From Hypericum androsaemum (Eukaryota; Streptophyta; Magnoliopsida; Malpighiales; Hypericaceae): a stretch of 64,000 nt of DNA. The translations under genes and the position numbers were made by a program. Shown one piece after another: positions 11,433 through 23,839 of this stretch (positions are counted from its first letter, which is position 1; each line of letters begins with the position of its first letter). Location: positions 9,027,487 to 9,091,486 of the forward strand of contig OZ023181.1 of NCBI GenBank assembly GCA_963995505.1. Reading direction: 5' to 3'. The notes under the pieces are model-generated. The model was not told where the DNA came from and did not search any database. It saw only the letters and a program-made list of their open reading frames with translations.

Positions 11433-12877
11433 TTAACGAGAAAAAAATGCTATTGGAATTATAGTATTATTACCATCAATAGCAGTTGCGATCAAGATGG
11501 GATGCTTGTATTTTCCATACAAGAACGTTCCACTGATCTCCAACGTAGGCATGCAATGTTTAAAAGCTTTAATGCAAGGCTTCAAGATCCAGAAAAGTTG
11601 CTTGAAGATCTTTGTTTCAAGCATAAAAATAGCCACGTAATGGTCTCTGCCAGGCAAACTGTGATAATAGTCACATTGAAAAACAGTTCCAGGATTCTTT
11701 ATTTTGCATGCCGCAAATCATTGGAGAAGGCGATCATATGATTCTTGCAAATCCCTCCATAACACCTCAAATTCCCTCTCTTTTATCCACCGAGCCTTTT
11801 TGTAAGAGGGTCTATATCCAGTGCGGCCATGGATCTCCGACCTTCCTCAACCAGAATTTCTGGTTGCTCCTCTACTAGATTCTTAACCATTTGTGCAATC
11901 AAAGTGGAAGTGAGTTGATGATGATCCTGGGAATTCCCTAGGCCACTATATGTATGTGGGTAGATGTGTTTCACCATTTTTCAAGTACCAAAAAGTACGT
12001 CCCTTCTTTCTTGTAAGACACAAATCCTCCATTTGCAATCATCTGTCTCCCATTTTTTAAATTTCACAGCAAAAATTTCTGGTCTTATTTCTTCGCGTTC
12101 AAACTCGTGCCCATCATTCATTGTGAATGCCTCGATCTCCCTTATTGCATCTTTATTGCTATTCCAAATTGTACCCTCCTTCAACAAACCATAAGAACTT
12201 CCATCTATTGCTCGGTGATAATCCCATTCTTCACCATAAACACTCATCGATGATTGTTCACCGGGCTCAGTCAGAGTGAGTTGACTGTATTGTTATTCTC
12301 CGTATTATTGTTCAACATAATTTCATTGTCCTTGTTCTCTGTATTGTTGTTGTTGTTCTTCTTCTTGAAAATTTGTTGTTACATATGGAGCCACTTCTCT
12401 AGGATCATTTTCAAACCAATCAATTATTGGTTCATCTTCAGCAAAAGGCATCCCCGTGGATGTACCACCTTCATAGTAATTATTACCATCACTCAAGAAC
12501 TGACTTTCTTGAACGGCTAACGAGTTGTAATCGTTACACACCCTCTTCTTCACAATGATTTCTGACGAAATCTCACATGCCATTGGTCCAAAAAAGTTGA
12601 TCATGGTCAGAACCATGGTCTTAACATCTTCTTCATCGTCAATAAAGATTTGACCAAATTTTCCTCTTCCAAAAGGACGCCTAAATATCAGTTTACCAAA
12701 CTCTTCATTCAGACCTATTGGAATCTTTTCAATTACTTTTTTCCATAATATTTTATAGCTAAAATTTTCATAAAACTTCAACTTTGCTTCCCCTCTACCT
12801 TGGCATTCAAAACCGGTTCAACTGTTGTAAATTTCTCCATCGTATTTCAACTTTATTCTTACAATACGCATAGCCAT
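11433..12877 (-). pseudogene. MULE transposase, right arm copy
   Basis: Minus-strand counterpart starting MAMRIVRIKLKYDG at 12,877. It is slightly better kept: 152 open codons at 12,323-12,781 (KIPIGLNEEFGKLIF and an acidic, Gln-rich tail) and 88 codons at 11,981-12,247 with the MuDR domain (EEIRPEIFAVKFKKWETDDC). The transposase core at 11,433-11,657 reads LEISGTFLYGKYKHPILIA and TAIDGNNTIIPIAF before breaking off. Not functional. Confidence 0.75.
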
Positions 12878-13532
12878 TATTAACACTACAACTAAAGAAA
12901 ATAACATGTGATTGTATATTTTTTAAATAAAGAGGATATCAAATGCAAAAGTTAATGAAATATTAAGAGTGACTTAATCAATATCGCAAAGTTAACAACA
13001 TATAATGGCAGAACAAAACATAATTTATATTAATGAAAATGTTATATTTAGAGATGTATTTACCGAATATTCCTAACCTATTCCATTTTCAAAAAGTTGA
13101 GAAATGTCAATGAATATTTTCTAAATAATTCTTCTCAATATTCTACTTCATTTTGTATATCTAAACATATACTACATCATGGTATGAAAAATAAAGTTCA
13201 CAAACTCATCAATTGACAAACTATTCATAATTAATTAGCAAGCTATATATGTAAATTAAATATATCTGATTAAGTAAATTACCTGATATGAAGGCTGATG
13301 TAAAAAATGCTCCCTCCTGCTCTCTTGCTCTCGATGATAGTTGGAATGGAATGGAGAAGGTGCATATGTGGTCGTTATATATATTATATGTGGTGGGTGG
13401 ATAAATCAAGTATGAAATCTACTAAAAATAGATTGTGGATAAGCCTATCCGCAATTTTTATGATTAAAAAGATTGTGGTTTGGACAAACCCTATCAAGAG
13501 AGGATTTCCGACCACAATACGACTTTATCTAG

Positions 13533-14765
13533 AGTTTTTTTATTGTATCTTACCAAGATATGAGTTTCTTAGTCATTTCTTGGTTACGACGTAAAAATTC
13601 GTATCTTGATAACTACGAGAGAAAAAAATTGTATATTGGTGCCAAGATACGACTGTTTCCCTTGTAGTCTGATATTACTTTTATCTCGAACCCCATTTTG
13701 GTAAATCTTGGCTATTGTAACAACATTTTGATCAAAAATTCTCGATTAAAGAGTGAGCAAACCGAAGGCAAACAAGTATAAAGTTAATGAAATACTGAAA
13801 TAAAATTTATTTTTAGTCTTCATTTCATACAGATGATAACTTAGCATTATTACAATTTTTCTATGTTTCAATTAAGGTGTTCTTATAATGTAATGTCATA
13901 GTTTTTATACGATATATATTTATATGAAATTAATAATTTCTAATTTTTTTTAAAATATAATCATGATGTTTGGATTGTCTTTTTTTGGTATTTGTTTCCT
14001 CTATTGAACTTCCTATTATGTATGTTCCGGAACAAAGTAATATCAGCTTTTGTTTTATCCAAACGTGAAAGCAAGTGGGTAATTTGGGTCTTATTTTGGG
14101 TTTTTTAATCGAATTTTTATAATATTTTTTAGGGTTTTTTTACATCTATTTCCCAAAGTGGGTAATTTTCAAAAATATTCACATTTTGATGTACTTTCGT
14201 AGAAAAAAAAAGTCTAATAACTTTATTTTTCATTCCGTGGATACTTTGCCATATCTAGGTTTTTTTTTCGGGTGTAGACATTAGCAAGTTTTACAACTTT
14301 GGGGTCCAATTTTCTCATTGTCTACTTGAACGACGAGATTTCTTCTCGTCACTTAGTGAATGACGAGAAAAAATCCCATCATGTGGGAAACCCTATCGTG
14401 GCAGATAGGGTCTTTTATACGTAATCTGCTATTTGATTTTTCAGATCTCTTTCGGATAAAAAATTCTTTAGTTCAAGATTTTTTTTAATCAAAATTCTCC
14501 TATATATATAATCTTCAATTCATTGTTTTCACTCCAACATTTACAAACGCGAAGTTTACAAAATATTCACTATTATTCTCGTAATTCGAAACCATTTGAT
14601 CTGCATGTTCATTACTTAAGGCATGTTCTTCAAAAAGCAGATTAATTTTTTTTATTCTACTACTCTATATATATGTTTGATGTCATTCGTTATATGTTGA
14701 GCTTGCTAATTAATATTAGTTTTAAACTTCACGAAATGGATTTACTTTATATATATAATTTTTTA
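13533..14765. other. AT-rich intergenic DNA with a short hairpin
   Basis: No gene seen. Near 14,331-14,375 'gacgagatttcttctcgtc' forms a small inverted repeat followed by another 'gacgag'. The stretch just before 14,765 resembles the 5' leader of the MULE copies (compare 9,000-9,050), so the third MULE probably begins in here. Confidence 0.4.
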
Positions 14766-15770
14766 GGGAAAATTAATCTCAAGTCCCTCGGGTTTGCTTA
14801 AATATACTCAAAAGTCTCTCCTGTTCACAAAATACATTCCGACGTCCCTCTAGTTTGTTTTTATTATACTTTCGAGTCCCTGGTGCACGTTAGCAACTCT
14901 TTTTTTCATTTTTATCAATAAAATGACCAAAATACCCTTCAAAATAAAAAAAAGGTAAAAAATTATCTCATACCTTCTTTCCCGATGATCCACCACCAGA
15001 ATACCCTTCGAACCCTCGTTCGGCGTCGGGAATAGCTTGTTGCCGACGACCCATAACCCAATTTTTTCCGACACCGCCCACAAATTGAAACCGACGTTCA
15101 TAGCACTGCGCACCAGAAATCGAAACGACCATCGTTACCCGGCGGTGGGATCAGTGTTGTGAAAATCCTGTTCCAGTGCAACCCATAAATCGAAACGATG
15201 GCGGCCTTCAGCTCGACAAAATCCCAGGCCGTCGGCAAGCTGGGACGGTCGAAAGGGAAGGGATTAATGGCGCTGAAGCGGAGGCGATCCAGTTCGGACG
15301 CGTACAGGGGGCGGTTAGTAGATCTCTTCTGGCGGTTAGTAGATCTTGTCTGTTCAATTTAATCACTCCGTGTTGGGCAAAAATTGTACTTAGGCTACTG
15401 AATCTAGGTTAATTAGTAGTGGCGAAAAGATTCCGGCGTGATGAAAGAGGAATGGTGGAAGTTTTCGAGCTGAATGAGATGAAGAGATGAAGCTCGCACA
15501 ATCAGGTTTGGCCATCCCATTTTATTTATTAGATGAAGAGACGAAGCTTGTTGATGATGATGCCGGATTCGTTTTTTGTTCAGGAGCTTTTTTATTTTTT
15601 TTCTAAGGGTATTTTTATTATTTCAATGATAAAAAAAGAAAAAAATTCATTTAGGGATCAAAAGTATAATAAAATTAAACTAGAGGGACAACAAGATCAT
15701 TTTTCAAACAGGAGAGACTTTTGAGTATATTTAAGTAAACCCGAAGGACTTGAGATTAATTTTTTTTTTT
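14766..15770. mobile_element. About 1-kb element with long terminal inverted repeats, nested in a MULE
   Basis: The left end GGGAAAATTAATCTCAAGTC followed by 'gggtttgcttaaatatactc' is mirrored at 15,695-15,765 ('gagtatatttaagtaaaccc' then 'gacttgagattaatt'). The inverted repeats exceed 60 bp. The ends sit in A/T runs that could be a 9-bp target duplication, but this is not certain. It interrupts the third MULE copy between its leader and its start codon. A partial relative lies at about 24,780-24,908. I would place it with MULE-type non-autonomous elements. Confidence 0.65.
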
Positions 15771-15840
15771 TAACTTTCGTATTTGGTATCATCATTCAAT
15801 AATCTCCAATTGCGTAACTATTTTTCTTTGTTGTATAATA

Positions 15841-17382
15841 ATGGCTGACCGGATTATAAAAATAATAATGGCTGACGAGAGATAATAAAAGTATTGTTGA
15901 ACTACAATGGAGAAATTATCATTAGTCAAAATGGTTTTGAATACCAAGTGGAGACAGTTCAATGTTAAAGTTTTGAGAAAATTTCAACTATACAGTATTG
16001 TTGAAAAAAAGAAGAAGATTGCAATTGGTTTGAATGAAAAGGTTAGTAGACTGAGATTTAGATTGCATGTTGCAAGAGGGCAATTTATTAAAATGTTTAT
16101 TAACAACGATGAAAATGTTAAGACTATGGCTGAGAATTTAGCATTGTCCGACGAATTGATTCTCCTACAAATCATCATGGGGCCGAGGGTATGTGAAAAT
16201 TTAACTCCTTCCCAACAAGACTGGTCTAAAGATTACAACTCATTGATTATTCCAAGTATGTACCATAAAACCCAGTTCTTAAGTGGAGCATCATCAAATT
16301 TTGATTCGAAAGATTTTTATGATCGGCTTCCGTACTAGTTTGCGGCATGCAAGGCTAAGAATCCGAGAACGGTTGTACAATGGGAATATTGTCATAGTAT
16401 TCCTGGCACAGATAATTATGTGCCTATGGCTGCTTGAACAAAGATCTTTAAACGAGTATTATAGAGCTTCAAGCCCTGCATTGAAGTTTTTAAATATTTT
16501 ATTCGTGTGTTAGAGATTGATGGAACATTGATGTATGGAAAATACAAGCATGCCCTCTTTATTGCCATTGCCATTGATGGAAATAATGCTATAATTTTAA
16601 TATCATTTGCTCTCATTGAGAGTGAGAACACCGAGAGTTGGCCTGGTTCATGCTCCAACTCAAGATACATGTGACAGACCGACATGGAATATATGTTAAT
16701 TTTTATCAACACATTGGCATAATCACGGCATTGGTGGACTAGTATGGTTGGAAAGATGAAATAGGAGCATTGATATTGTCTTCTCCATGTTGCAAGCAAC
16801 CTTAACACTCACTTCAAAAATGACACCATGAAGAATGTGTTGAAGATTGCAGTTAATTTCAAACATCTTGTTTAGTCTATAACTTTGTATGGTACATCTT
16901 GTTCATAGTATTACTATATTGGTTATAGGAATACAAGCAAAAAAATACAAGTTAGTTGATCAGATGGAACAAAAAAGAGTGTCAACACAGAGGTATACAA
17001 TTAGATCAATGAGCTGACATTGTCTAAGTGGAGCTTTGTTTACAATGGCAGATGCCGATATGGTCATATGACAACAAACATTGTCTAGTGTGTTAATAAA
17101 GTCTTCAAAAAAGTTCATCATTTAACTGCCTTGGTATCAGAGATATTTGTTAAGCTGAACATCTATTTTGATGAGAGGTCAAGTGAGTGTGTTGAAGAAA
17201 GCGGCGATGCTAATATATTTTTGAAGAAGTTGGAAAAGTTCTTCGATCGGTGGCTGACGAAGGCCAGACGACACAATGTAACAGTGTATAATTGTGTAAC
17301 TGGCGAGTGCGAGGTTGTCACCGGATACGATGTCTGGCGAAGAAAGGGGAGCAATGATGTACGAATAATTGAGAACAATTAA
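15841..17382 (+). pseudogene. Third MULE transposase copy, internally deleted
   Basis: Starts MADRIIKIIMADE at 15,841, parallel to MARQII in the other copies. It carries IAIGLNEKVSRLRFRLHV at about 16,018-16,070. Part of the transposase core (EIDGTLMYGKYKHALFIAIA, then IDGNN) is at about 16,510-16,590. The MULE C-terminal region is at 17,131-17,382 (83 codons, with WLTKARRHNVTVYNCVTGEC and YDVWRRKGSND). The part between the N-terminal domain and the core is missing. Confidence 0.65.
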
Positions 17383-17559
17383 ACGCACAAACAAATAGTA
17401 TAGTGAAAAGTAAGATTCTTGAACTGAGGGTCGGAGAACAAAATCAAAATCATCAATCGTACGCAGCGCAAAAATTAAGGTTTGTAAGGAAGTAAATGAG
17501 GTTGTAAGGAAATAAAAAGAATCAAGAACGTAAAGAAACGAGTTGTAAACCAATGGAGA

Positions 17560-19930
17560 TATCTGTGTGCTCACGACTCTCTCGAAAAAACTTGATTTAG
17601 GCCTAAATGGATGAGTAGGAGCTCCACATCTTTTGTCAAAATGACAATACAATTGTTGTTCAAGATCTCTAAGCTTTTTTTTTGCTTTTGAATTTTTTGC
17701 TCCAACCTTCTTCGTTGAGTCTTCGTGAGAGTCGATTGATGAGACTCACGAAAATTGCCCCCCGAGCGTGGGTTTGGCTTTCTTGGCATCTCTATATGCA
17801 CAGACTTTGTATGATAACTTGGAGACCTTGTGGGTCGATCACTCCTTGTGGGTCGTGTCTCACATCGTTCTTTCTTGGACCACGAAAGTTCTTCTTTGGG
17901 CACCCAAACCTTGAAGGGCTTCTTTTTCTGGAGAACTTCTTCCTCGATCATCAATCGAGTGACCACGTCCCTCTTAACCTATGCGTACACAGGCGGCCTC
18001 TTACCGTTATCGGCTAATTTTGGTCGTGTAACTTGAGGACACTTTTTGTAATTTGAAACCTTTAACAGTCGAGGTTGAACCAGTATATTAGGTTGTTGCT
18101 TCACCGCACTCTTGCTTGGCTGTTGAGGAGCAGTCGAACACTTAATTTTATCATCATCAATCTTCTTCACTATATGCATGTCTTGCCCCCCGGCCTGGAT
18201 AATTTTGGCTGATGTAGGACCTTCGACTGCAATGTTGCATTGCTTTTCCTGCCCCCGGGTGAGATAGAATTTTCAATAATATTCTTAGGTCAGGCTTGCC
18301 CCCCATTGTCTCGTTATTGAGTTGAGACAAAATTGGGCATGCGACGGTAGCTCACTGCTTGTGGAACGAAGTGTGACTCGGATCTCTGCAATAGGTGACT
18401 CGGTGGAGGCACTAAAGTTCTCTTTGCTGGTGAAGGCCCAAAGATTCCCTTAGTCGGTGGAGGACCTAGGATGCCTTACTTAGTATTGTCTCAGTCACCG
18501 ATGGGACTTGTGTCGGGCATGGCTCTTCCTTTTCCTCTAACGTGGGCCCTACAAGCTCGATAGCTATGGTGTCGGCCAACTGTGGACTGGTCATTTGATT
18601 GACCTCTTCGATAAGGGAAAAAGAAGAATGTGTATATTCGGCTGATTCATGTATGATCGTCAAGAATGTGTATATTCGGCTGATTCATGTATGATCGTCT
18701 CAATACTTGTCTCAGAATCGTGGGATTCAAAAACTATTTGATCTTCATCTTCACATATGTCACTTCATTCTACCTCCATTGGATGATTTGATTCAGAATT
18801 AGTTGCATGTCTTACCGTATATAACGGCAATCTCAAGCCTTCTTTGTAAATCTTGAATCACCTCCTCACTAATAAGAACTGACACTAGGTACTCGAGGTA
18901 TCCCATTACTTCGTGACATGCAGCCATGCTCCAAGTTTCACCAAAGTTATTACAAAGTATTCCAACATGGTACCTTCAACTGTATTCAAACGTCTCGATA
19001 ACTTTCTCGACGAGAGTCATCATCAAGTAATTCATAACCAAAATAATAGTTATAACGAAGCCACCTTGAAACCACTTTAGTGGCCTCCTCATAGGACTCT
19101 CGATTAGCGATTTCATGATCATAAAGAAGCGACAACCTTTCCCTCATGGTGAACAAAGATATCATCCTTAATACAAAAATTCACAATCAGTTTTCAGAAT
19201 GATCAACCTTCAGTATTATAGATGTAAATTTCTCGTTCAAACTCGGATTGAAGCAACCTTGGTGTTCCTAGAAAGCTAAGAGATAGATCTTCACTTTTGT
19301 CTGAAATAGTCGTCTCCTAATTCGGCTGGAAAAAAGACCAAAATTCCCTTCAAAGCTGACTGGACTTCTCAATCATACAGATTGATCAGTCTTTAGTATC
19401 TTGGTCGTATCTTCCTGGTACAAACTCCGTTTCAGCTTGCTTAGTGTCCACAGAAAGAAGAAATAATGATTTTCAATTATTGTGAAGAAAGTTTCTTCAG
19501 ATTCGACTAAAAAAAGGGCTCAAACACTCTCCAAATCTGGCTGACCCTGTTGGACGTCCTCTTTTGATACAACTTTGATCGGTTTTGTACATCTTGAGAA
19601 AGGACTCGAAATCCTATAGGTAAGCTCGTAGTTTTAGGAAAATCAATCACTCTTCTTAAACGCTCTCCTTAGTCCCACCAAGCATGCCAAAAATATTTTG
19701 CTGGTAAATAGTAGTAGAATGTTGAAACAAACTTAGGAGTGGGTGTGGAGTGGTCGTCCCAAGAGCGATCGAACAAAAGAGAGAAACTATGAAATATGGG
19801 GGAAGAGAGGAGAAGAAAGAGAGTGGGGAGGAAAGATGTTTATTGATAGGAAAATAAAAAATATGAAAGATAAAAGCTACGATACTAGAAGGATACGAAT
19901 GTGTGTTATTTAGTTTTTGGGTGTCCATCT
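17560..19930 (-). pseudogene. Probable LTR-retroelement leader and gag remnant
   Basis: Low-certainty call. On the minus strand, near 19,690, the sequence 'ttggcatgcttggtgggac' resembles the leader that precedes gag in many plant LTR retroelements. Downstream come gag-like fragments: about 19,060-19,150 reads MRERLSLLYDHEIANRESYEE, 17,979-18,179 is a basic, Gln-rich segment, and 17,571-17,966 (131 codons) is a basic segment with EEEVLQKKKPFKVWVPKEEL and a coiled Lys/Gln-rich tail. No protease or RT follows, because the region ends at the MULE copy. Confidence 0.35.
18624..18699. repeat. Perfect 38-bp tandem duplication
   Basis: The 38-bp unit beginning 'aagaatgtgtatattcggct' at 18,624 is repeated directly from 18,662. 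The two copies are identical, so the duplication is recent or a local slippage product. Confidence 0.9.
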
Positions 19931-20044
19931 CCTATTCCCAAGCTCTCATTATATAGAAAAAACTAACCCCAGCCCCAGCCCAATACAAAAAACCCTAGAC
20001 CGTATTCAAATAGAAAAACATAAAGTGGCTCCGGCCTAATCTGA

Positions 20045-20254
20045 AAAAACCTAAACTACCAAAATTTGTAACCCAATTTTGACCCTTTTTCGTGCCAAAT
20101 TTAGAAAAGTCATAAACTACAAAGTTGTAGATCTCTGTCTTTTCTTTCAGTGGCTTTTAGAATCGCATCAATCTAATACTTGAGCCGAAAATAACGACTT
20201 TTTTACCAAAATAGAATCAGCAAATCCACAAATTAATTTTTCACTCCAACACAG
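20045..20254 (+). repeat. Dispersed repeat copy ('ctacaaagttgtaga' family)
   Basis: Contains 'cataaactacaaagttgtag' and ends 'ttcactccaacacag'. A diverged copy of the last 130 bp forms most of intron 1 of the P450 gene (23,044-23,175), and an earlier part resembles the tandem pair at 32,440-32,780. The element type is not known to me; no coding capacity is visible. Confidence 0.6.
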
Positions 20255-21778
20255 GGGTGGTAGGGCATAGAGCCTGAGGGTAATTTTAGGTGGGAATTCC
20301 TCGTACTATCGTACGGCAGAATGGAGGGAAGTATGGAATATATTTTTTCGATTGTATTTTTATAAACCTTTTATGTTATTTAATGAATTCTCTTTCTCCC
20401 CGCAAAAAAAAGTTGTTAGTTCTGTCCAGTGTTTAGTACCATGATTAAATATTTAGTACAGTTGTTGTTTGGTACATGTTAGTTAAGACTAATATTTACT
20501 TAAAGACAAATCTATCTTTCGAAGAAACAAAAGAGAAAATACTATATCTATTTTCGAATGTTAACTATCTGATATATTCGAACAAGTATGTTTTGAAATC
20601 TGTATCTAATTTATTAAACATTCATTTTTATTCAAATAAAATGCCATACAATATTATTTATCGTATATGTTATCCAAGTATTTTTAATGAGTGTGGCACA
20701 TAGTTTGATAAATATGTATATTTTTAATCAAATTTCTTAGTTAACTATTTTATTATCTGTATGTGTTTTCGTGTCCAAAAATAAAAAAGTTTAGAAAATT
20801 TAAATATGTATCCAAATATTGAAATATTTGAATCCGAATTTGAAAAATTGGGTATATGACACAAAATTACATATTAAATAAAATGATTAATCTTAATTGT
20901 GTTAAACTTGCTGAAGAAATTTAAAAAGGGGAAATAATTTAGGGTAATATGCTATAAAATAATCACAAGAAATTTCTCTCTCGGACAAAACTTTTAGGTC
21001 TAGAAAATAAATGAGACAAGAATTTGGGATAGACTAGAACAAATTTCTAATTTTGTTCAAGCCATTTCGTGGGCCAAACATAGGCTTGAATAACAATTGG
21101 CTTTTAGTCATGTCTATGAAAACAATACAAATCTTGATTATTTAATTACGGGTACCTATGATCAGGAGGTATGCAATTGTAGATAAGAGAATTTTTTATC
21201 AGATTGACTTAAATCTTGGGCTAAATTGTATTAGACTTTATTCTTCGCCCAAGCAAAATTTTCATTTCTGTAGGAGTGAGAGGATCGTTCTAGCAACTCC
21301 TGAAAAATGAGGTAGGATCTGTTGCTATTTTACCTACCAAGCGCCGTATGGTTCAGAGCTTTGAACAATAGCAGCTGGGTTTAATTTCAGATCCTTCATT
21401 TTTGTTTTTCTTTGTGAGGATGCTGTAGTAGTTAACTTCGTGGCCACGCTTTCTTCACTTTTTGTTATCGCTTCATAGTTTTGCTTTTATTAAGAGTCAA
21501 ATATTATTGGCCTTATTTAGAGTAGGATTTTCCTGATAGTACCTTTTTATATTTGCAAGTCTTCAAACAAAATTCTACCTAAATGAATCAAAATTACTTG
21601 CTACTTACACTAACTCTCATTGTTATCCTTGGCTGGCTGTCTTTAGACTGTTTCTGTTCTGTTTCTTTACCGACAGTCTTATAAGGTATAGCAAGTACGA
21701 AATCTGTGTAACAACATCCAATTTCATAACCTGTGGAAAAGTTGAGAAATCAACCCAAGTTCAGACATAAAAACACAC
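20255..21778. other. AT-rich stretch downstream of the P450 gene
   Basis: No convincing gene. The last 100-300 bases before 21,779 must hold the 3' UTR of the P450 gene. Confidence 0.45.
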
Positions 21779-23631
21779 TTAAATGAGAAGGCGAAACCTC
21801 GGAATAGCAACAAGATGCTTCGCCCTTGACATTACGAGGCCAAATTCTTCTGCCATGTCCAATTCAGATGGAGCCATTCCATCTGGTAGCTCCCAATCAA
21901 AGCAATGCACTAGTTGTGCCACAACGTGACCAACCACGGTCAAACCCAGATTCATTCCAGGGCAGCTTCTACGTCCAGCACCAAAAGGTGTTAGCTGAAA
22001 ATCACGCCCACTAACGTCTATACTGTTACTTTCGAATCTTTCCGGCAAAAACTTGTCAGGGTCGAACCAAACACTCGGATCGTGGCCGATCGCCCATAGA
22101 TTGACGAGAACCCGCGAGTTTTTGGGAATGAAGAAGTCCTTGACAGTGAAATCTTCCATGGATGCGTGGATCAGTATTGGTGCTATGGGGTGGAGCCTCA
22201 GAGTCTCCTTTACCACCATCCATAAGTATTTCAAATTCTCCAAGTCTAGTTCGTCAACCGTTCTGTTAAGTCCAACCTTTGATTCCAACTCCATTCTTAA
22301 CTTCTCCATTACAATAGGATGCTTGAGAAGTTCAGAGAGTGTCCATTCTATCGCCGACCCTGAAGTATCCTCGGATGCTGCGAACATGTCCTGCAAAATT
22401 AAGACGAAAAGATTACGATATTGTACATTTGCAGCTACCGATGTAATAATCTCGGGTTCTTACCAACATCAAAGCTTTAACACCGCCGCGATCAATCTGA
22501 TATTCTGAACTCTCAGATTCCATGATGCTTAACATAACATCAACAAAGTCTCTGCTTCTCGTCCTCTTGTCACTATCTCCACTTGGAAGATGCTCATCAA
22601 TGATCCTCTCCAGGAAAATGTCAACAACCTTGCTCACTTTCTTCATCCGCTTCCTAAGTCCCTGAAGATCAAAATGGCCAGCAATGGGAACAAAATCCGA
22701 CAAATTCGGAACCGCGGCGACTTGCGAGATCTCCTGCATTACGGCCTTAAACGACGTCGGATCCTCGCCACCAAGATCCGTATCGCTGTACTTCTTCCCA
22801 AATATCATCCTGCAGCTCATATCCGCGACAAAGGACGAGACTTTCGCGCTGATATCAACAGCCAGTCGGTCCGCGGAAGCCTCCTTGATCAGCTGCACCA
22901 GAAGGCCAAGCTCCTCCTTTCTCATAGACAAGAAAGAGCTGACCTTTTTGTATAAGAAAAAATTATGTTTAATTATTACTCCATGAAAGTCTACAACAAA
23001 CAAACTGTTGTGGATAAAATATAGACATCACGCAGAAATGGATATTTCTACATCTTTGTCTAATCTTTTTATAACTTTTGAAATCATGTCAATCAAATAC
23101 TTGAGCAGATAGTTACGATTATTTTACCGACATAAAGTCGATAAATCCGCAAATTAATTTTCCACTCCCACACAGACATAAAGAACATATGAGCTGACCT
23201 ACCTTGTGGTTGCTAAGCAACTCGAGCGTGCAGAGCTTGCGAATGTTCCGCCAGTAGGGGCCATAGGGGCCAAACACCAAGTTCTTCTGGCCGTAGGAGA
23301 TGAGCCGGGCTGCCTCGAGCGGCGGCCTGCTGGCGAAAACAAGGTCGTGGGTCTTGAGGAACAGCTCGGCCGCTTCGGGTGACGAAGCCACGATGGTGGG
23401 TACCTGGCCTAGCCGGAGGTGCATGATGGGGCCGTACTTTTGTGCGAGCTTGTGCAAGTCTCGGTGAGGAGACTTTCCAAGTAGATGGAGGGAGCCCAGA
23501 ACAGGGAACCCAGTTGGACCAGGAGGCAGTCTTTTGCCTTTGGTGTTTCGTAGGTGTTTGGATGCTGCTAGGAAGAAGAAGGAGACGACAGAGATCAGCA
23601 CAAGGATGGTCGTCCATGGGATCACTTCCAT
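21779..23631 (-). CDS. Cytochrome P450, CYP71 clan (CYP736A-like), complete, three exons
   Basis: Exons are 23,631-23,203 (143 codons), 22,943-22,464 (160 codons) and 22,390-21,779 (203 codons plus stop); all junctions are phase 0 with GT-AG ends, giving 506 residues, normal for the clan. Visible in order: N-terminal membrane anchor, hinge [27 protein letters not shown]-helix [10 protein letters not shown] with the oxygen-binding Thr, the ExxR motif in [12 protein letters not shown], and the haem-cysteine loop [10 protein letters not shown]. It is an ER monooxygenase with NADPH-P450 reductase as partner; the substrate is unknown. The last intron is at the usual clan position. The first intron is extra: the paralogue at 81-950 reads straight through this point. 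No disabling change seen. Confidence 0.95.
22944..23202 (-). other. Intron 1 of the P450 gene, repeat-derived and flanked by a direct repeat
   Basis: 259 bp with donor AAG|GTAGGT and acceptor AAAAAG|GTC. The 10-mer GAGCTGACCT (plus strand) occurs at 22,936-22,945 and again at 23,191-23,200, bracketing 245 bp. The interior from 23,044 to 23,175 aligns without gaps by eye to 20,123-20,254 at roughly three quarters identity. Both facts fit an inserted element acting as a new intron. Confidence 0.75.
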
Positions 23632-23723
23632 GGCCGTCGAGCGACTAGAGATAAGTCTGCCTTCTTTTTTGTTCCCTCAAATGCTTATGCAATTCTACAT
23701 GTTTTTACAAAACTTTTGTCGGG

Positions 23724-23730
23724 TTATATA
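23724..23730 (-). promoter_or_regulatory. Probable TATA box of the complete P450 gene
   Basis: TATATAA on the minus strand, about 93 bases upstream of the start codon at 23,631. Confidence 0.5.
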
Positions 23731-23839
23731 GGCGACGATTGCGCGGATTGCCAACCACTCGATATTTTTCAGAATATATTTTTTCTCAAAGATAGTTTCG
23801 GTGGCGTTGAGTTTGGTATTTTGGAATTATTTTATCAGA

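Larger units (their letters stand above)
8711..13532. mobile_element. Inverted (head-to-head) pair of MULE / MuDR-like elements
   Basis: The stretch starting at 8,711 on the plus strand recurs on the minus strand from 13,532. Both begin with 'agataaagtcgtattgtgg' and continue through the same non-coding leader, an intron-like gap, a MARQII-type start and the MuDR and transposase domains. The left arm spans about 8,711-11,062 and the right arm about 13,532-11,361, leaving about 300 bp at the centre where only the left copy continues. The arms differ by many substitutions and indels, so the duplication is old or joins two diverged copies. Outer terminal repeats and target duplications are not resolved. 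Confidence 0.7.

Noticed and set aside
22946..23190. Terminal inverted repeats at the ends of the P450 intron insertion
   Set aside because: The ends ('ttttgtataag' and 'catat') are not complementary, so the element class cannot be set from its ends; only the direct repeat and the internal match stand.
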